Positions 39,640-48,017 of a stretch of DNA of 64,000 nt are shown piece after piece. The stretch comes from Streptomyces sp. TBY4. Lineage in GTDB: Bacteria > Actinomycetota > Actinomycetes > Streptomycetales > Streptomycetaceae. Made by a program: the position numbers and the translations under genes. The notes under the pieces are model-generated. The model ran no database searches, had not been told where the DNA came from, and was given only the letters and a program-made list of their open reading frames with translations. How positions within the stretch are numbered: the first letter of the stretch is position 1; each line of letters begins with the position of its first letter. Where the stretch lies: positions 62,001 to 126,000 of the forward strand of contig NZ_JANAVF010000010.1 in assembly GCF_024213195.1 (NCBI RefSeq). Reading direction: 5' to 3'.

Positions 39640-41079
39640 CTACGACGGAGGAGCGTGCAGCTCCCCGCTCCGCGCCACCCGGGCGTACCAGCGCGCACTC
39701 GACTTGGGGGTCCGCTCCAGGGTCTCGTAGTCGACGTGGACCGCCCCGAACCGCTTGGCGTACCCGTACGACCACTCGAAGTTGTCGAGCAGCGACCAGA
39801 GGAAGTAGCCGCGCACGTCCACCCCGTCGGCGATCGCCCGGTGCACCGCGTCCAGGTGGTCGTGGACGTAGGCGGCGCGGAGCGGATCGTGCACCGTGCC
39901 GTCCGGACCGACCTCGTCCTCGTACGCCGCGCCGTTCTCGCTGACCACGAGCGGCAGCCCGGGGTAGCGGGCGGCGGTCCGGGTCAGCAGCTCGTACAGG
40001 GCGTCCGCGTCCACCGGCCAGCCCATCGCCGTACGCTCGCCCGGTGCCCGGTGGAAGGCCACGCCCTCGGCGCCGGGCCAGGGGGAGTGCTCGCTGGCGC
40101 CGTGCCCGTCGTCCTGCGGCACCGCCGAGCCCTCCGCCGCCCGCGAGACCACCGTCGGGGTGTAGTAGTTCACGGCGAGCAGGTCCAGGGGCTGGTGCGC
40201 CGCGGCGGTGTCACCGTCCCGTACGAAGGACCAGTCGGTCAGCTGCGCGGTGTCCGCGAGGAGGTCGTCGGGGTAGGCGCCCTCCAGCATCGGGCCCAGC
40301 CAGATCCGGTTGCCGACGGCGTCGATGCGCCGGGCCGCCTCCCGGTCCGCGGCCGACGGGGTCAGGGGGCGTACCTCGTGCAGGTTGAGGGAGACCGCGA
40401 CCCGGCCGTCCCGGGGCAGCGCGGCCCGCAGGGCCTGGACGGCGAGGCCGTGGCCGAGGTTGAGGTGGTGGGCCGCGCGCAGGGCGGCGACCGGGTCGGT
40501 CCGGCCCGGGGCGTGCACGCCGGAGGCGTAGCCGAGGAACGCGCTGCACCAGGGCTCGTTGAGGGTGATCCAGTGCTTCACCCGGTCCCCGAGGGCGTCG
40601 GCGACCAGCCCCGCGTACTCGGCGAACCGCTCGGCGGTCGCGCGCTCCGGCCAGCCGCCCGCGTCCTCCAGCTCCTGGGGGAGGTCCCAGTGGTAGAGGG
40701 TGAGGGCGGGGGCGACGCCGGCGGCGAGCAGCTCGTCGACGAGCCGGCGGTAGAAGTCCAGGCCCTTCTGGACCGCCGGGCCCCGGCCGGTCGGCTGGAC
40801 GCGCGACCAGGAGACGGAGAACCGGTAGGCACCCAGGCCCAGTTCGGACATCAGCCGGACGTCCTCGGGGAAGCGGTGGTAGTGGTCCACCGCCACATCA
40901 CCCGTATGGCCTTCGAAGACCTTGCCGGGGGTGTGGGAGAAGGTGTCCCAGATGGACGGGGTCCGGCCGTCCTCACGGGCGGCGCCCTCGATCTGGTACG
41001 CGGCGGTGGCCGTGCCCCAGAGGAAGCCGGGCGGGAAAGAGCGGACGGCGGTGAGCGGCCGGGTCTCGGACGCGGTCAT
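39640..41079 (-). CDS. bglC: GH1 beta-glucosidase of the ceb operon
   Basis: A 479-residue intracellular GH1 enzyme that splits imported cellobiose and cello-oligosaccharides to glucose. The acid/base Glu175 is in ITLNEPWCSA and the nucleophile Glu381 in VVSENGAAYED; the N-terminal GFLWGTATAAYQIEG block is also typical. No signal peptide. It is the last gene of cebE-cebF-cebG-bglC and starts 59 bp after cebG. A CebR-like site with 12 of 14 matches overlaps its ribosome-binding region (41081-41094), so it may have its own control. Confidence 0.95.
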   Translation of the reverse strand: MTASETRPLTAVRSFPPGFLWGTATAAYQIEGAAREDGRTPSIWDTFSHTPGKVFEGHTGDVAVDHYHRFPEDVRLMSELGLGAYRFSVSWSRVQPTGRGPAVQKGLDFYRRLVDELLAAGVAPALTLYHWDLPQELEDAGGWPERATAERFAEYAGLVADALGDRVKHWITLNEPWCSAFLGYASGVHAPGRTDPVAALRAAHHLNLGHGLAVQALRAALPRDGRVAVSLNLHEVRPLTPSAADREAARRIDAVGNRIWLGPMLEGAYPDDLLADTAQLTDWSFVRDGDTAAAHQPLDLLAVNYYTPTVVSRAAEGSAVPQDDGHGASEHSPWPGAEGVAFHRAPGERTAMGWPVDADALYELLTRTAARYPGLPLVVSENGAAYEDEVGPDGTVHDPLRAAYVHDHLDAVHRAIADGVDVRGYFLWSLLDNFEWSYGYAKRFGAVHVDYETLERTPKSSARWYARVARSGELHAPPS

Positions 41080-41080
41080 A

Positions 41081-41094
41081 GGAGAGCGCTCCCA
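41081..41094. promoter_or_regulatory. CebR-like site before bglC
   Basis: GGAGAGCGCTCCCA matches the CebR palindrome TGGGAGCGCTCCCA at 12 of 14 positions. It ends 2 bp before the bglC ATG, where a bound repressor would block an internal promoter or transcription run-through. Confidence 0.7.
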
Positions 41095-41137
41095 ACGCAG
41101 GTGTGGATGAAGTGGTGATGGTGTGGTGCGGAGCCGG

Positions 41138-42067
41138 TCAGTTCTTGACGGCGCCGGCCGTGATGCCGCCCACGATGTGCTTGCCGAGCACGGCGAAGAC
41201 CAGCAGCAGCGGCAGCGTGGAGATGAGCGCCCCGGTCAGCACGACGGCCTGGTCGACCGTGTGGTTTCCCGCGCCGAGACCGGCCAGGGCGACCTGGAGG
41301 GTGGGATTGCCGTCCGGGGTCAGTGCGATGAAGGGCCAGAAGAAGTCGTTCCAGGCCTGGACGAAGACGAGCATCCCGAGGACCGCCATCGCGGGCCGGG
41401 CCACCGGGAAGACCACGTGCCAGATGATGCGCAGGCTGTGCGCGCCGTCCATCCGGGCCGCTTCCACCAGTTCCACCGGCAGGGCCTCGATGAGGTACTG
41501 CCGCATGAAGAACACGCCGAAGGCGGCGACCAGCGAGGGCAGCACGACCGACTGCAGCTGATCGACCCAGCCGAGATCGGTGATGATCTGGTAGAGCGGG
41601 ATCACGCTGAGCTGCGGCGGGATCGTCATGGTCGCCACGACCAGTGCCAGCAGGGCGCCGCGGCCCCGGAAGGGCAGCTTGGCGAAGGCGAAGCCGGCCA
41701 GGGTGGAGAACAGGACGGTGGACAGGGCCACGAGCCCGGCGACGATGGTCGTGTTGACCAGGGCCTCGCCCATGTCCACCTGGTTCCAGGCGAAGGCGAG
41801 GTTGTCGAAGAGCCGGGGGCCCGGCAGGAGCGGGGCCGGCGCCTCGACCACGCGCTCGCCGGTGTGGGAGGCGGCCACGAGGTTCCAGTACAGCGGGAAG
41901 AGGGAGACGAGGGCGGCCAGGCCCAGGAGGACGTACGTCAGCGGTCCCGCGTGGTGCTGGCGGCCCGCCGACTGGCGCAGCAGCCTGCGGCGAGGCGGCG
42001 ATTCGGGGGCCAGGGCTGTGGCGGTCGGTGCGGGTGTGGGTGTGGGTGTGTCGAGCGTGCGGGCCAT
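41138..42067 (-). CDS. cebG: Cello-oligosaccharide ABC transporter permease
   Basis: A 309-residue membrane protein, second permease of the cellobiose/cellotriose importer. A Pro/Thr-rich cytoplasmic leader (DTPTPTPAPTATALAP) precedes six helices. The EAA loop that contacts the ATPase reads ELVEAARMDGAHSLRIIWHVVFPVARP. The MsiK-type ATPase that powers such systems is encoded elsewhere in Streptomyces, and none is present here. The gene starts 4 bp after the cebF stop, so translation is probably coupled. Confidence 0.92.
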   Translation of the reverse strand: MARTLDTPTPTPAPTATALAPESPPRRRLLRQSAGRQHHAGPLTYVLLGLAALVSLFPLYWNLVAASHTGERVVEAPAPLLPGPRLFDNLAFAWNQVDMGEALVNTTIVAGLVALSTVLFSTLAGFAFAKLPFRGRGALLALVVATMTIPPQLSVIPLYQIITDLGWVDQLQSVVLPSLVAAFGVFFMRQYLIEALPVELVEAARMDGAHSLRIIWHVVFPVARPAMAVLGMLVFVQAWNDFFWPFIALTPDGNPTLQVALAGLGAGNHTVDQAVVLTGALISTLPLLLVFAVLGKHIVGGITAGAVKN

Positions 42068-42071
42068 GAGC

Positions 42072-43034
42072 TCAGCTCCCCGGCTTCTTGCGCTTGTGGG
42101 TCGAGCGGGTGATCAGCATCCGGATGCCGCCGATGAGCAGGAGGAGCAGCAGCATGACCCAGGCGATGGCGGAGGCCTGGCCCAGCGCGCCGGTCACCCA
42201 CCCCTTCTCGTACATGAGCAGGCTCAGCGTCTGGAACTGGTTCCCGCTGCCCCCGCTGATGCCGACGCTGCCGCCGAAGAGCATCGGCTCGCCGAAGAGC
42301 TGGGTGGCGCCGATGGTGGAGACGATGACCGTGAAGAGGATCGTCGGCCGGATGGAGGGGATGGTGACGCTGAGGAACTGGCGCCAGCGCGAGGCCCCGT
42401 CCAGCGCGGCGGCCTCGTACAGGTCCTGCGGTACGGCCTGCATCGCCGCCAGGTAGATGAGCGCGTTGTAGCCGGTCCAGCGCCAGGTCACGATCGTCGA
42501 GATCGCGATCTGGGCGGGCCACTTGGAGGACTCCCAGGACACCGGGTCGAAGCCGGCCCAGCCCAGGACCGTGTTGATCAGCCCGTAGTCGGTGTTGAAG
42601 AGCTGGGCGAAGACCAGGGTCGCCGCCGCGATCGAGGTGGCGTACGGGGCGAGGACCGCGACCCGGAAGAAACCCCGGGCGCGGAGCCGGTAGTTGAGCA
42701 GGTGCGCGAGCCCCAGCGCCAACAGCAGCTGGGGAACGGTGGAGATCACGCCGATGGTGAAGGTGTTGGCGAGCGCGTTCCAGAAGAACTCGCTGGTCGC
42801 CAGCGCGCTGTAGTTGTCCAGCCCCTTCCACTGTGCGCTGCCGCCGAGTTCGACCCGGTGGAGCGAGAGCCAGCCCGTGTAGATCAGGGGGAAGAGGCCG
42901 AAGGCCGCGAAGGTGAGGAAGAAGGGGGCGACGAAGACGTAGGGGACGGCCTTCAGGTCCAGGCGGTAGAGCGTGCTGCGCAGGCCGGCGGGCGGCGGGG
43001 AGCCGCCACTCGTCGCCCGTACGGAGGTGGCCAC
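42072..43034 (-). CDS. cebF: Cello-oligosaccharide ABC transporter permease
   Basis: A 320-residue membrane protein starting at a GTG. Six helices; the EAA loop is DLYEAAALDGASRWRQFLSVTIPSIRP. With CebG it forms the channel of the CebEFG importer. It lies between cebE (155 bp upstream, with a GC-rich hairpin in the gap) and cebG. Order, strand and family all match the known Streptomyces ceb operon. Confidence 0.92.
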   Translation of the reverse strand: MATSVRATSGGSPPPAGLRSTLYRLDLKAVPYVFVAPFFLTFAAFGLFPLIYTGWLSLHRVELGGSAQWKGLDNYSALATSEFFWNALANTFTIGVISTVPQLLLALGLAHLLNYRLRARGFFRVAVLAPYATSIAAATLVFAQLFNTDYGLINTVLGWAGFDPVSWESSKWPAQIAISTIVTWRWTGYNALIYLAAMQAVPQDLYEAAALDGASRWRQFLSVTIPSIRPTILFTVIVSTIGATQLFGEPMLFGGSVGISGGSGNQFQTLSLLMYEKGWVTGALGQASAIAWVMLLLLLLIGGIRMLITRSTHKRKKPGS

Positions 43035-43140
43035 GGGGGCGTCCTTCCGGGTCGGTGCGTAGGGGAGGGGTGTACGCGGCAGGCGCGTACGGGGAGATGC
43101 GTACGCGCGGCGCGCGCAAGGGGAGGGTGTGCACGGCGGC

Positions 43141-43171
43141 GGCCCGCCGCCCGCGGGCGGCGCGACGGGCC
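43141..43171 (-). terminator. Intercistronic GC hairpin between cebE and cebF
   Basis: The 16-bp palindrome GCCGCCCGCGGGCGGC (43146-43161) is extended by GGCCCG/CGGGCC (43141-43146, 43166-43171). It lies 18 bp after the cebE stop. Such structures often protect the transcript of an abundant binding protein and lower transcription into the permease genes. Confidence 0.6.
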
Positions 43172-43188
43172 GCGACGCGCGGCCTCCG

Positions 43189-44562
43189 CTACTGGTCGAT
43201 CTTGTCCTCGACCAGCTTCCTGACGTTCTCCCAGGCCTTCGCCGGATCGGTGCCGCGCTGCTCGATGTCGAGGATGCCGTTGTCGGTGAGGAAGGTCTTC
43301 ACCTGGCCGTCCCAGCGGCTGATCGGGGCGGGGGTGATGCCGGCCGCGGCCTCCGAGTAGATCTTGCCGACCGGGGTGTCGCCGAAGTACGGCAGCTTGG
43401 CGTCCTGTACGGCTGCCGAGGTGAGCGTGGACTTGGTGGAAGGGATGTTGCCGTTCACGCCGAAGACCTTGGCGTGCTGCGCCGGCGCGGTGAGCCAGGC
43501 GGCGAGTTCGGCCGCCTCCTTGGCGTGCTTCCCCGACTTCGGCACGGCGAGGAAGGAGCCGCCCCAGTTGCCGGCCACGGGAGGCGCGGCGATGTCCCAC
43601 TTCCCCTGGTTCTCCGGGCCCGCCTGGTCCTTGATGATGCCCGTCATCCAGCTGGGGCAGGCGACGGTGGCGAACTTGGCGTTCTTGAAGGCGGCGTTCC
43701 AGGTGCCCTTCTCGTCGAACTGGCGCAGCTTGCCGGTCAGTTCGCCCCTCGCCGCCGCTACGGCGGTGTCCCACGCCTTCTTCACGCCCGGGCTGTTCTC
43801 GTAGTCCAGCTCGCCCTTGGTGCTGGCGTACTGGACGGGCTGGCTGGAGATCACCGCGTTGAACAGGCCGCTGGCGGAGTCGTGGAAGGCGGTTCCGGCC
43901 GGCGCCTTCTTCTTGTACGTCTCGCCGGCCTCGATGAACTTCGCCCAGTCGCCCGCCCACAGCTTGGCGACCTCGGTGCGCTCCGTCGGGAGCCCCGCCT
44001 GGGCGAAGAGGTCCTTGTTGTAGCAGATGGCCATCGGGCCGATGTCCGTGCCGAGGCCGATCACCTTGCCGTCGCCCGTGGTGGCCTGCTTGACCTTCCA
44101 GTCGAGGAACGCGCCGAGGTCGGCCCCGCCCGTCTTGCCGAGGTCGGTCCACTTGTCGGCCATGGCGGGACCGGTCGCCTCCGCGATGTAGCCCACCTCG
44201 AGGGCCTGGATGTCCGCGAGGCCGCTGTCGCGGGAGAGCCGCAGTTTGAGCGTGTCCCAGTACTTCTGGCCGTCGGCGACGTTCGACTCTTCGATCTTGA
44301 TGTGGGGGTGGGTCTTCTCGTACTCGGCGTAGAGCTTGGCGCCGGTGGCGTTGTCGTAGCCGAAGGAGCCGAAGGTTCCGATCCGCAGCGTGATCTGCTC
44401 GCCGCCGGCCGCGCCGTCCGCCTTGCCCTTGCCGCTGTCGCCGTCGCTGCCGCAGCCGGTGAGCAGGGCCGTGCCGGTCGCCATGACGGCGACCGCCGCC
44501 ATCGCGTTGAGCGCGGTGCGGCGTCCGCGCCCGCGTCCGTGTCTGCTGCTGGAAGTGCGCAT
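43189..44562 (-). CDS. cebE: Cello-oligosaccharide-binding lipoprotein
   Basis: A 457-residue solute-binding protein of the ABC importer. The ATG at 44562 follows GAGGAG. The Arg-rich signal peptide ends in the lipobox LLTGC (Cys37). The mature protein has the SBP_bac_1 pattern: ITLRIGTFGSFGYDNATGAKLYAEYEKTHPHIKI, KYWDTLKLRLSRDSGLADIQALE, and VPKSGKHAKEAAELAAWLTAPAQ. In S. griseus and S. scabiei CebE binds cellobiose and cellotriose outside the membrane. A perfect CebR operator lies 118 bp upstream. Confidence 0.93.
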   Translation of the reverse strand: MRTSSSRHGRGRGRRTALNAMAAVAVMATGTALLTGCGSDGDSGKGKADGAAGGEQITLRIGTFGSFGYDNATGAKLYAEYEKTHPHIKIEESNVADGQKYWDTLKLRLSRDSGLADIQALEVGYIAEATGPAMADKWTDLGKTGGADLGAFLDWKVKQATTGDGKVIGLGTDIGPMAICYNKDLFAQAGLPTERTEVAKLWAGDWAKFIEAGETYKKKAPAGTAFHDSASGLFNAVISSQPVQYASTKGELDYENSPGVKKAWDTAVAAARGELTGKLRQFDEKGTWNAAFKNAKFATVACPSWMTGIIKDQAGPENQGKWDIAAPPVAGNWGGSFLAVPKSGKHAKEAAELAAWLTAPAQHAKVFGVNGNIPSTKSTLTSAAVQDAKLPYFGDTPVGKIYSEAAAGITPAPISRWDGQVKTFLTDNGILDIEQRGTDPAKAWENVRKLVEDKIDQ

Positions 44563-44679
44563 TCCACTCTCCTCGTCCAAGGTGGTGCTCGTCGTGCGCC
44601 AGGGGGTCCGGCGGGCTGTTCGCGGCTCGGCGAGGGCCCTGCCAGGACCTGATGGGAAGGTCGTTCTCGCACCCCGGGA

Positions 44680-44693
44680 TGGGAGCGCTCCCA
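44680..44693. promoter_or_regulatory. CebR operator (cebE side)
   Basis: TGGGAGCGCTCCCA, the exact published 14-bp CebR palindrome, 118 bp before the cebE start. Confidence 0.92.
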
Positions 44694-44855
44694 CGTCGTT
44701 GCCGGAAGGTTGCTGCTTGGTGGGTGCGGGTGTCAAGAGATGAACGCGAATTCGTGGCGCGGCGGCGTTCGGCGCCCACCAAGGTCCGCTTCCCGGCGCG
44801 GCCCCGTCGGCTTCTGAATGCGGCCATGGCATCGAGCGTGGGACGCAGGTAATGT

Positions 44856-44869
44856 GGGAGCGCTCCCAT
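44856..44869. promoter_or_regulatory. CebR operator (cebR side)
   Basis: A second exact TGGGAGCGCTCCCA, 140 bp before the cebR GTG; likely used for autoregulation. Confidence 0.92.
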
Positions 44870-45008
44870 ACGGGCTCGCGGTCGCCGGACCGGCGTAACG
44901 TGTTCCGCGTGAGATGGGGGCGGGATCCGCTTCTTACCTGATCAGCCGCGCCCGGCCCGGTACGCACCGGCCCGGGGCGCGGCAGCGCGCGAGGGGAGTT
45001 CGAGCATC

Positions 45009-46061
45009 GTGAGCGGACGGCAGAACGGCAGACCCACCCTGGAAGAGGTGGCGGCCCTGGCCGGTGTCGGCCGGGGCACGGTCTCCCGGGTGATCAACGG
45101 CTCGCCGCGGGTGAGCGGGCAGGCCAGGGATGCCGTCGCCCGTGCCGTGGCCGAGCTGGGGTACGTACCCAACCAGGCGGCCCGGGCCCTGGCCGGGAGC
45201 CGGACCGACGCGGTCGCCCTCGTCATCCCGGAGACCGAGGCCAGGCTGTTCTCGGAGCCGTACTTCCTCGACCTCATCCGCGGGGTCAGTGCCGAACTGG
45301 CCGCGGCCGACAAGCAGTTGCTCCTCACCCTGGTCCGGACCGAGGCCGAGCGCAGGCGGTTCGAGGACTACCTCGCCGCCCAGCGGGTCGACGGCGTACT
45401 GCTGGCGTCCGTCCACGGCGACGACCCGCTGCCGGACCGGATCGCACAGCTGGGGCTGCCGGTCGTCATGAACGGACGGCGCTCCGAGGCCGAACCCGTC
45501 GCCTACGTGGACTCCGACAACATCGGCGCGGGCCGCGCGGCCGTCGCCCACCTCGTGGGGCGGGGCCGGAGCAGGATCGCGACCATCAGCGGGCCGCTGG
45601 ACATGTACGTGGCCCGGGCGCGCCTGGGCGGCTACCGGGCGGGGCTCGCCGAGGCCGGGATCCTGCCCGACGAGTCGCTGGAGGCGACCGCGGACTTCAC
45701 CGAGGAGGGCGGCCGGCGGGCGATGCGCGAGCTCCTGGAGCGCGCCCCCGGCCTGGACGCGGTCTTCGCCGCCTCCGACGTCATGGCGGCCGGCGCGCGC
45801 GGGGTGCTGCGCGAGGCCGGCCGGCGGATCCCCGAGGACGTGGCCCTCGTCGGGGTCGACGACTCCGCCGTGGCCCGCCTGATGGACCCGCCCCTGACGA
45901 GCGTGCGCCAGCCGATCGAGGAGATGGGCCGCACGATGACCCGGCTGCTGCTCCAGAAGATCGCCGACGGGTCCGGACCCGGCTCCGCGCCGGCGGAGGC
46001 AACGGGCGGGGAGCCGCGCGAGGTCCTGCCGACGGAACTGATCGTGCGCGATTCCTCCTGA
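45009..46061 (+). CDS. cebR: LacI-family repressor of cellulose utilisation
   Basis: A 350-residue LacI regulator starting at a GTG. The HTH reads PTLEEVAALAGVGRGTVSRVINGSPRVS, followed by the hinge helix VPNQAARALAG. The periplasmic-binding-like core includes DAVALVIPETEARLFSEPYFLDLIRGVSAEL and DAVFAASDVMAAGARGVL. CebR of Streptomyces is released from DNA by cellobiose or cellotriose. Adjacent perfect operators, divergent cebEFG-bglC and a further operator before the downstream cellulases support the name. Confidence 0.94.
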   Translation: MSGRQNGRPTLEEVAALAGVGRGTVSRVINGSPRVSGQARDAVARAVAELGYVPNQAARALAGSRTDAVALVIPETEARLFSEPYFLDLIRGVSAELAAADKQLLLTLVRTEAERRRFEDYLAAQRVDGVLLASVHGDDPLPDRIAQLGLPVVMNGRRSEAEPVAYVDSDNIGAGRAAVAHLVGRGRSRIATISGPLDMYVARARLGGYRAGLAEAGILPDESLEATADFTEEGGRRAMRELLERAPGLDAVFAASDVMAAGARGVLREAGRRIPEDVALVGVDDSAVARLMDPPLTSVRQPIEEMGRTMTRLLLQKIADGSGPGSAPAEATGGEPREVLPTELIVRDSS

Positions 46062-46110
46062 GGCCGACCGCCCGGGGAGGTGCCGTCGGCCGCCCCGGGA
46101 CGTGCCGCGG

Positions 46111-46151
46111 CCGGAGCCGTACGGAATCCAGGGATTTCCGTACGGCTCCGG
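46111..46151. terminator. Bidirectional terminator between cebR and the GH6 gene
   Basis: Perfect 16-bp arms CCGGAGCCGTACGGAA (46111-46126) and its complement (46136-46151) flank a 9-nt loop, between the convergent stops of cebR and the cellobiohydrolase gene. Confidence 0.88.
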
Positions 46152-46188
46152 CCCATGAGCGGGGTCCGCGCTCACCGGTGGCGGCGGG

Positions 46189-48012
46189 TCACAGCGCCGG
46201 GTGGGCGTTCTTCATGAGCTCCTGGAACTGGGCCGAGAACCACCGGCCCGACAGCGGTGAGTCCGGGAGGGAGCCCGACATGCTGTTGCCGTTGCGCGCA
46301 TTGCCGGTGTACGTCGGGTCGCACATCCGGTCGAAGCCCTTGCCCTCGTCGTTCGGGATCTCCTTGCTCGCCCCGTCCGACTCGCCCGGCGGCTTGATCC
46401 ACACGTAGGCGTCGATGCCGGCCGCCGGGGCGGCCTGCGGGCGTTCGCCGAGGCCGGCGCCCGCCTGGTTGCACCAGTTGCCGAGGTGGATGCGACGGTC
46501 GTAGCGGCCGCCGTTGACGTAGGTGTCCACGCTCGTCAGCGCGCCGGGTCCGGCCGGCCGCGCCGTGCCGCCCCAGCCGTTGCGGGAGGTGTCGATCAGC
46601 ATGCCGAGGTTCGCGTCGAAGCCCAGGGAGACCAGCTTGGTCCGCATGGCCTGGGCGTACGAGAGCTCGTCCGTGTACCGGTTCCAGTCGACCCACTTGG
46701 ACTGGCGTACGGAGGTGCCGTTGACGGAGTCCTCGATCTTGAAGTGGTCCTCCTTCAGGGCGCTGTAGTTGGCCGTGTTCACGATGAAGCCGTGCACCTT
46801 GGCGAGCGTGGCGCCCTCGGCGGTGGCCGCCTGCTTGAACATGTCCGCGGAGGCGCCGAAGTTGTCGTCCCAGCCGAGCCAGCCGTGGTGTCCGGCGTCC
46901 ACGTAGTTGTAGACGTTGGCGATCGAGCCCAGCTTGTTCAGGGCGTAGCCGACCCCCTTGACGTAGTTGCCGTTGGCCTTCATCACATCGCAGTTGGCCG
47001 TGGCCGTCGGGCGCCCGGTGACGTTGGTGACCAGGTTCGGCAGCGAGTCGATCTCGACGGTGGTCACGATCCGCAGCCCCGCGTACTTGGTGTCGGCGAG
47101 GATGGCGGCGATCGGGTCGATGTACTGCGTCTTGTACTTCTCGATCTCGGTCGGGCCCAGCTCGCCGTTGGAGGCGAGCGCGGCGCAGTCTCGTCCGGGC
47201 AGGTTGTAGATCACCAGCTGGACGACGAGCTCGCCGCTGCCCTTCTGCGCCAGCGCCGCGTCCAGGTGGGCGCGCAGCCCCATCGAGCCGCCCGTCCCCG
47301 CGATGGCGGCGGTGCGGTCGAGCCAGACACCGGTGGGCTGGTTCGACACCCTGGTGCCGCCCGGCTCGGCGGCGGCCCTGGCGGACCACTCGGGGTTCAC
47401 GTACACCTTGGCGCCGGCGTAGGGGTTGTCGGCCTTTGCGCCCGACGGCGGCGGGGTGGTCGGCGGCGTCGTGGGCGGGGTGGTGGGCGGCGTCGTCGGG
47501 GGAGTGGTCGGCGGCTGGGTCGGGTCGGTCGCCCCGTTGCAGGTGACGCCGTTGAGCCGGAACGTCGCGGGCACGGCGTTGGTGCCGGTGTGCGACCCGT
47601 TGAAGCCGAAGGAGGTCGAACCGCCCGTGGCCAGGCTCCCGTTGTACGAGAGGCTCCTGGCGGTCACCGCCGCGCCGGACTGGCTGATCGCGGCGTTCCA
47701 GCCCTGGGTGACCTGCTGGCCGTTCGCGTAGGACCATTCCACGGTCCAGGAGGCCACCGGGTCACCGGTGTTGGTGAGGACCACGTCGGCGCCGAAGCCG
47801 GTGTTCCACTGGTTGGTGATCCGGTACTCCACCTTGCAGCCCGGAGTGGCGGCGCCGGCGGAGGTGCCGAACACCGTGGCGGTGGCGCCGGCGGCGGTGA
47901 CCAGGCCGAGGGCCGCCAGCAGGGCGGTGCGCCGGGTCGTACGGGACGTGGGGCGGGAAGTCGTTCGGGGGTTCGTCGTGCCGATCGGTGTGCGGCTCAT
48001 CTTCTTGGCCAT
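46189..48012 (-). CDS. Secreted GH6 cellulase (cellobiohydrolase type) with CBM2
   Basis: A 607-residue exported enzyme. The N-terminus has a twin-Arg (RTTRRTALLAALGLV), possibly Tat, ending near GAATPG. A CBM2 cellulose-binding domain (about 58-157; CKVEYRITNQWNTGFGADV to FRLNGVTC) is joined by a PTTPPTTPP linker to the GH6 domain (about 195-607). GH6 motifs: VVQLVIYNLPGRDCAALASNGE, VTTVEIDSLPNLVTN, LGMLIDTSRNGWGG, and YVWIKPPGESDG. It cuts cellulose with inversion, probably releasing cellobiose. It starts 5 bp after the GH5 stop and forms an operon with it under a CebR site. An ATG at 48000 is an alternative start. Confidence 0.93.
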   Translation of the reverse strand: MAKKMSRTPIGTTNPRTTSRPTSRTTRRTALLAALGLVTAAGATATVFGTSAGAATPGCKVEYRITNQWNTGFGADVVLTNTGDPVASWTVEWSYANGQQVTQGWNAAISQSGAAVTARSLSYNGSLATGGSTSFGFNGSHTGTNAVPATFRLNGVTCNGATDPTQPPTTPPTTPPTTPPTTPPTTPPPSGAKADNPYAGAKVYVNPEWSARAAAEPGGTRVSNQPTGVWLDRTAAIAGTGGSMGLRAHLDAALAQKGSGELVVQLVIYNLPGRDCAALASNGELGPTEIEKYKTQYIDPIAAILADTKYAGLRIVTTVEIDSLPNLVTNVTGRPTATANCDVMKANGNYVKGVGYALNKLGSIANVYNYVDAGHHGWLGWDDNFGASADMFKQAATAEGATLAKVHGFIVNTANYSALKEDHFKIEDSVNGTSVRQSKWVDWNRYTDELSYAQAMRTKLVSLGFDANLGMLIDTSRNGWGGTARPAGPGALTSVDTYVNGGRYDRRIHLGNWCNQAGAGLGERPQAAPAAGIDAYVWIKPPGESDGASKEIPNDEGKGFDRMCDPTYTGNARNGNSMSGSLPDSPLSGRWFSAQFQELMKNAHPAL

Positions 48013-48017
48013 GCCTT

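Larger units (their letters stand above)
44563..45008. promoter_or_regulatory. cebE/cebR divergent control region (446 bp)
   Basis: No gene is seen here. Two perfect CebR palindromes lie at 44680-44693 and 44856-44869, one nearer to each divergent gene. The 13-mer CCCGGTACGCACC (44956-44968) also found at 1693-1705 occurs just before cebR. A 25-codon frame at about 44737 has no ribosome site and is not called. Confidence 0.8.

Noticed and set aside
47440..47520. Tandem DNA repeats inside the GH6 gene
   Set aside because: They encode the ordinary PTTPP linker between CBM2 and catalytic domain, typical of actinobacterial cellulases.
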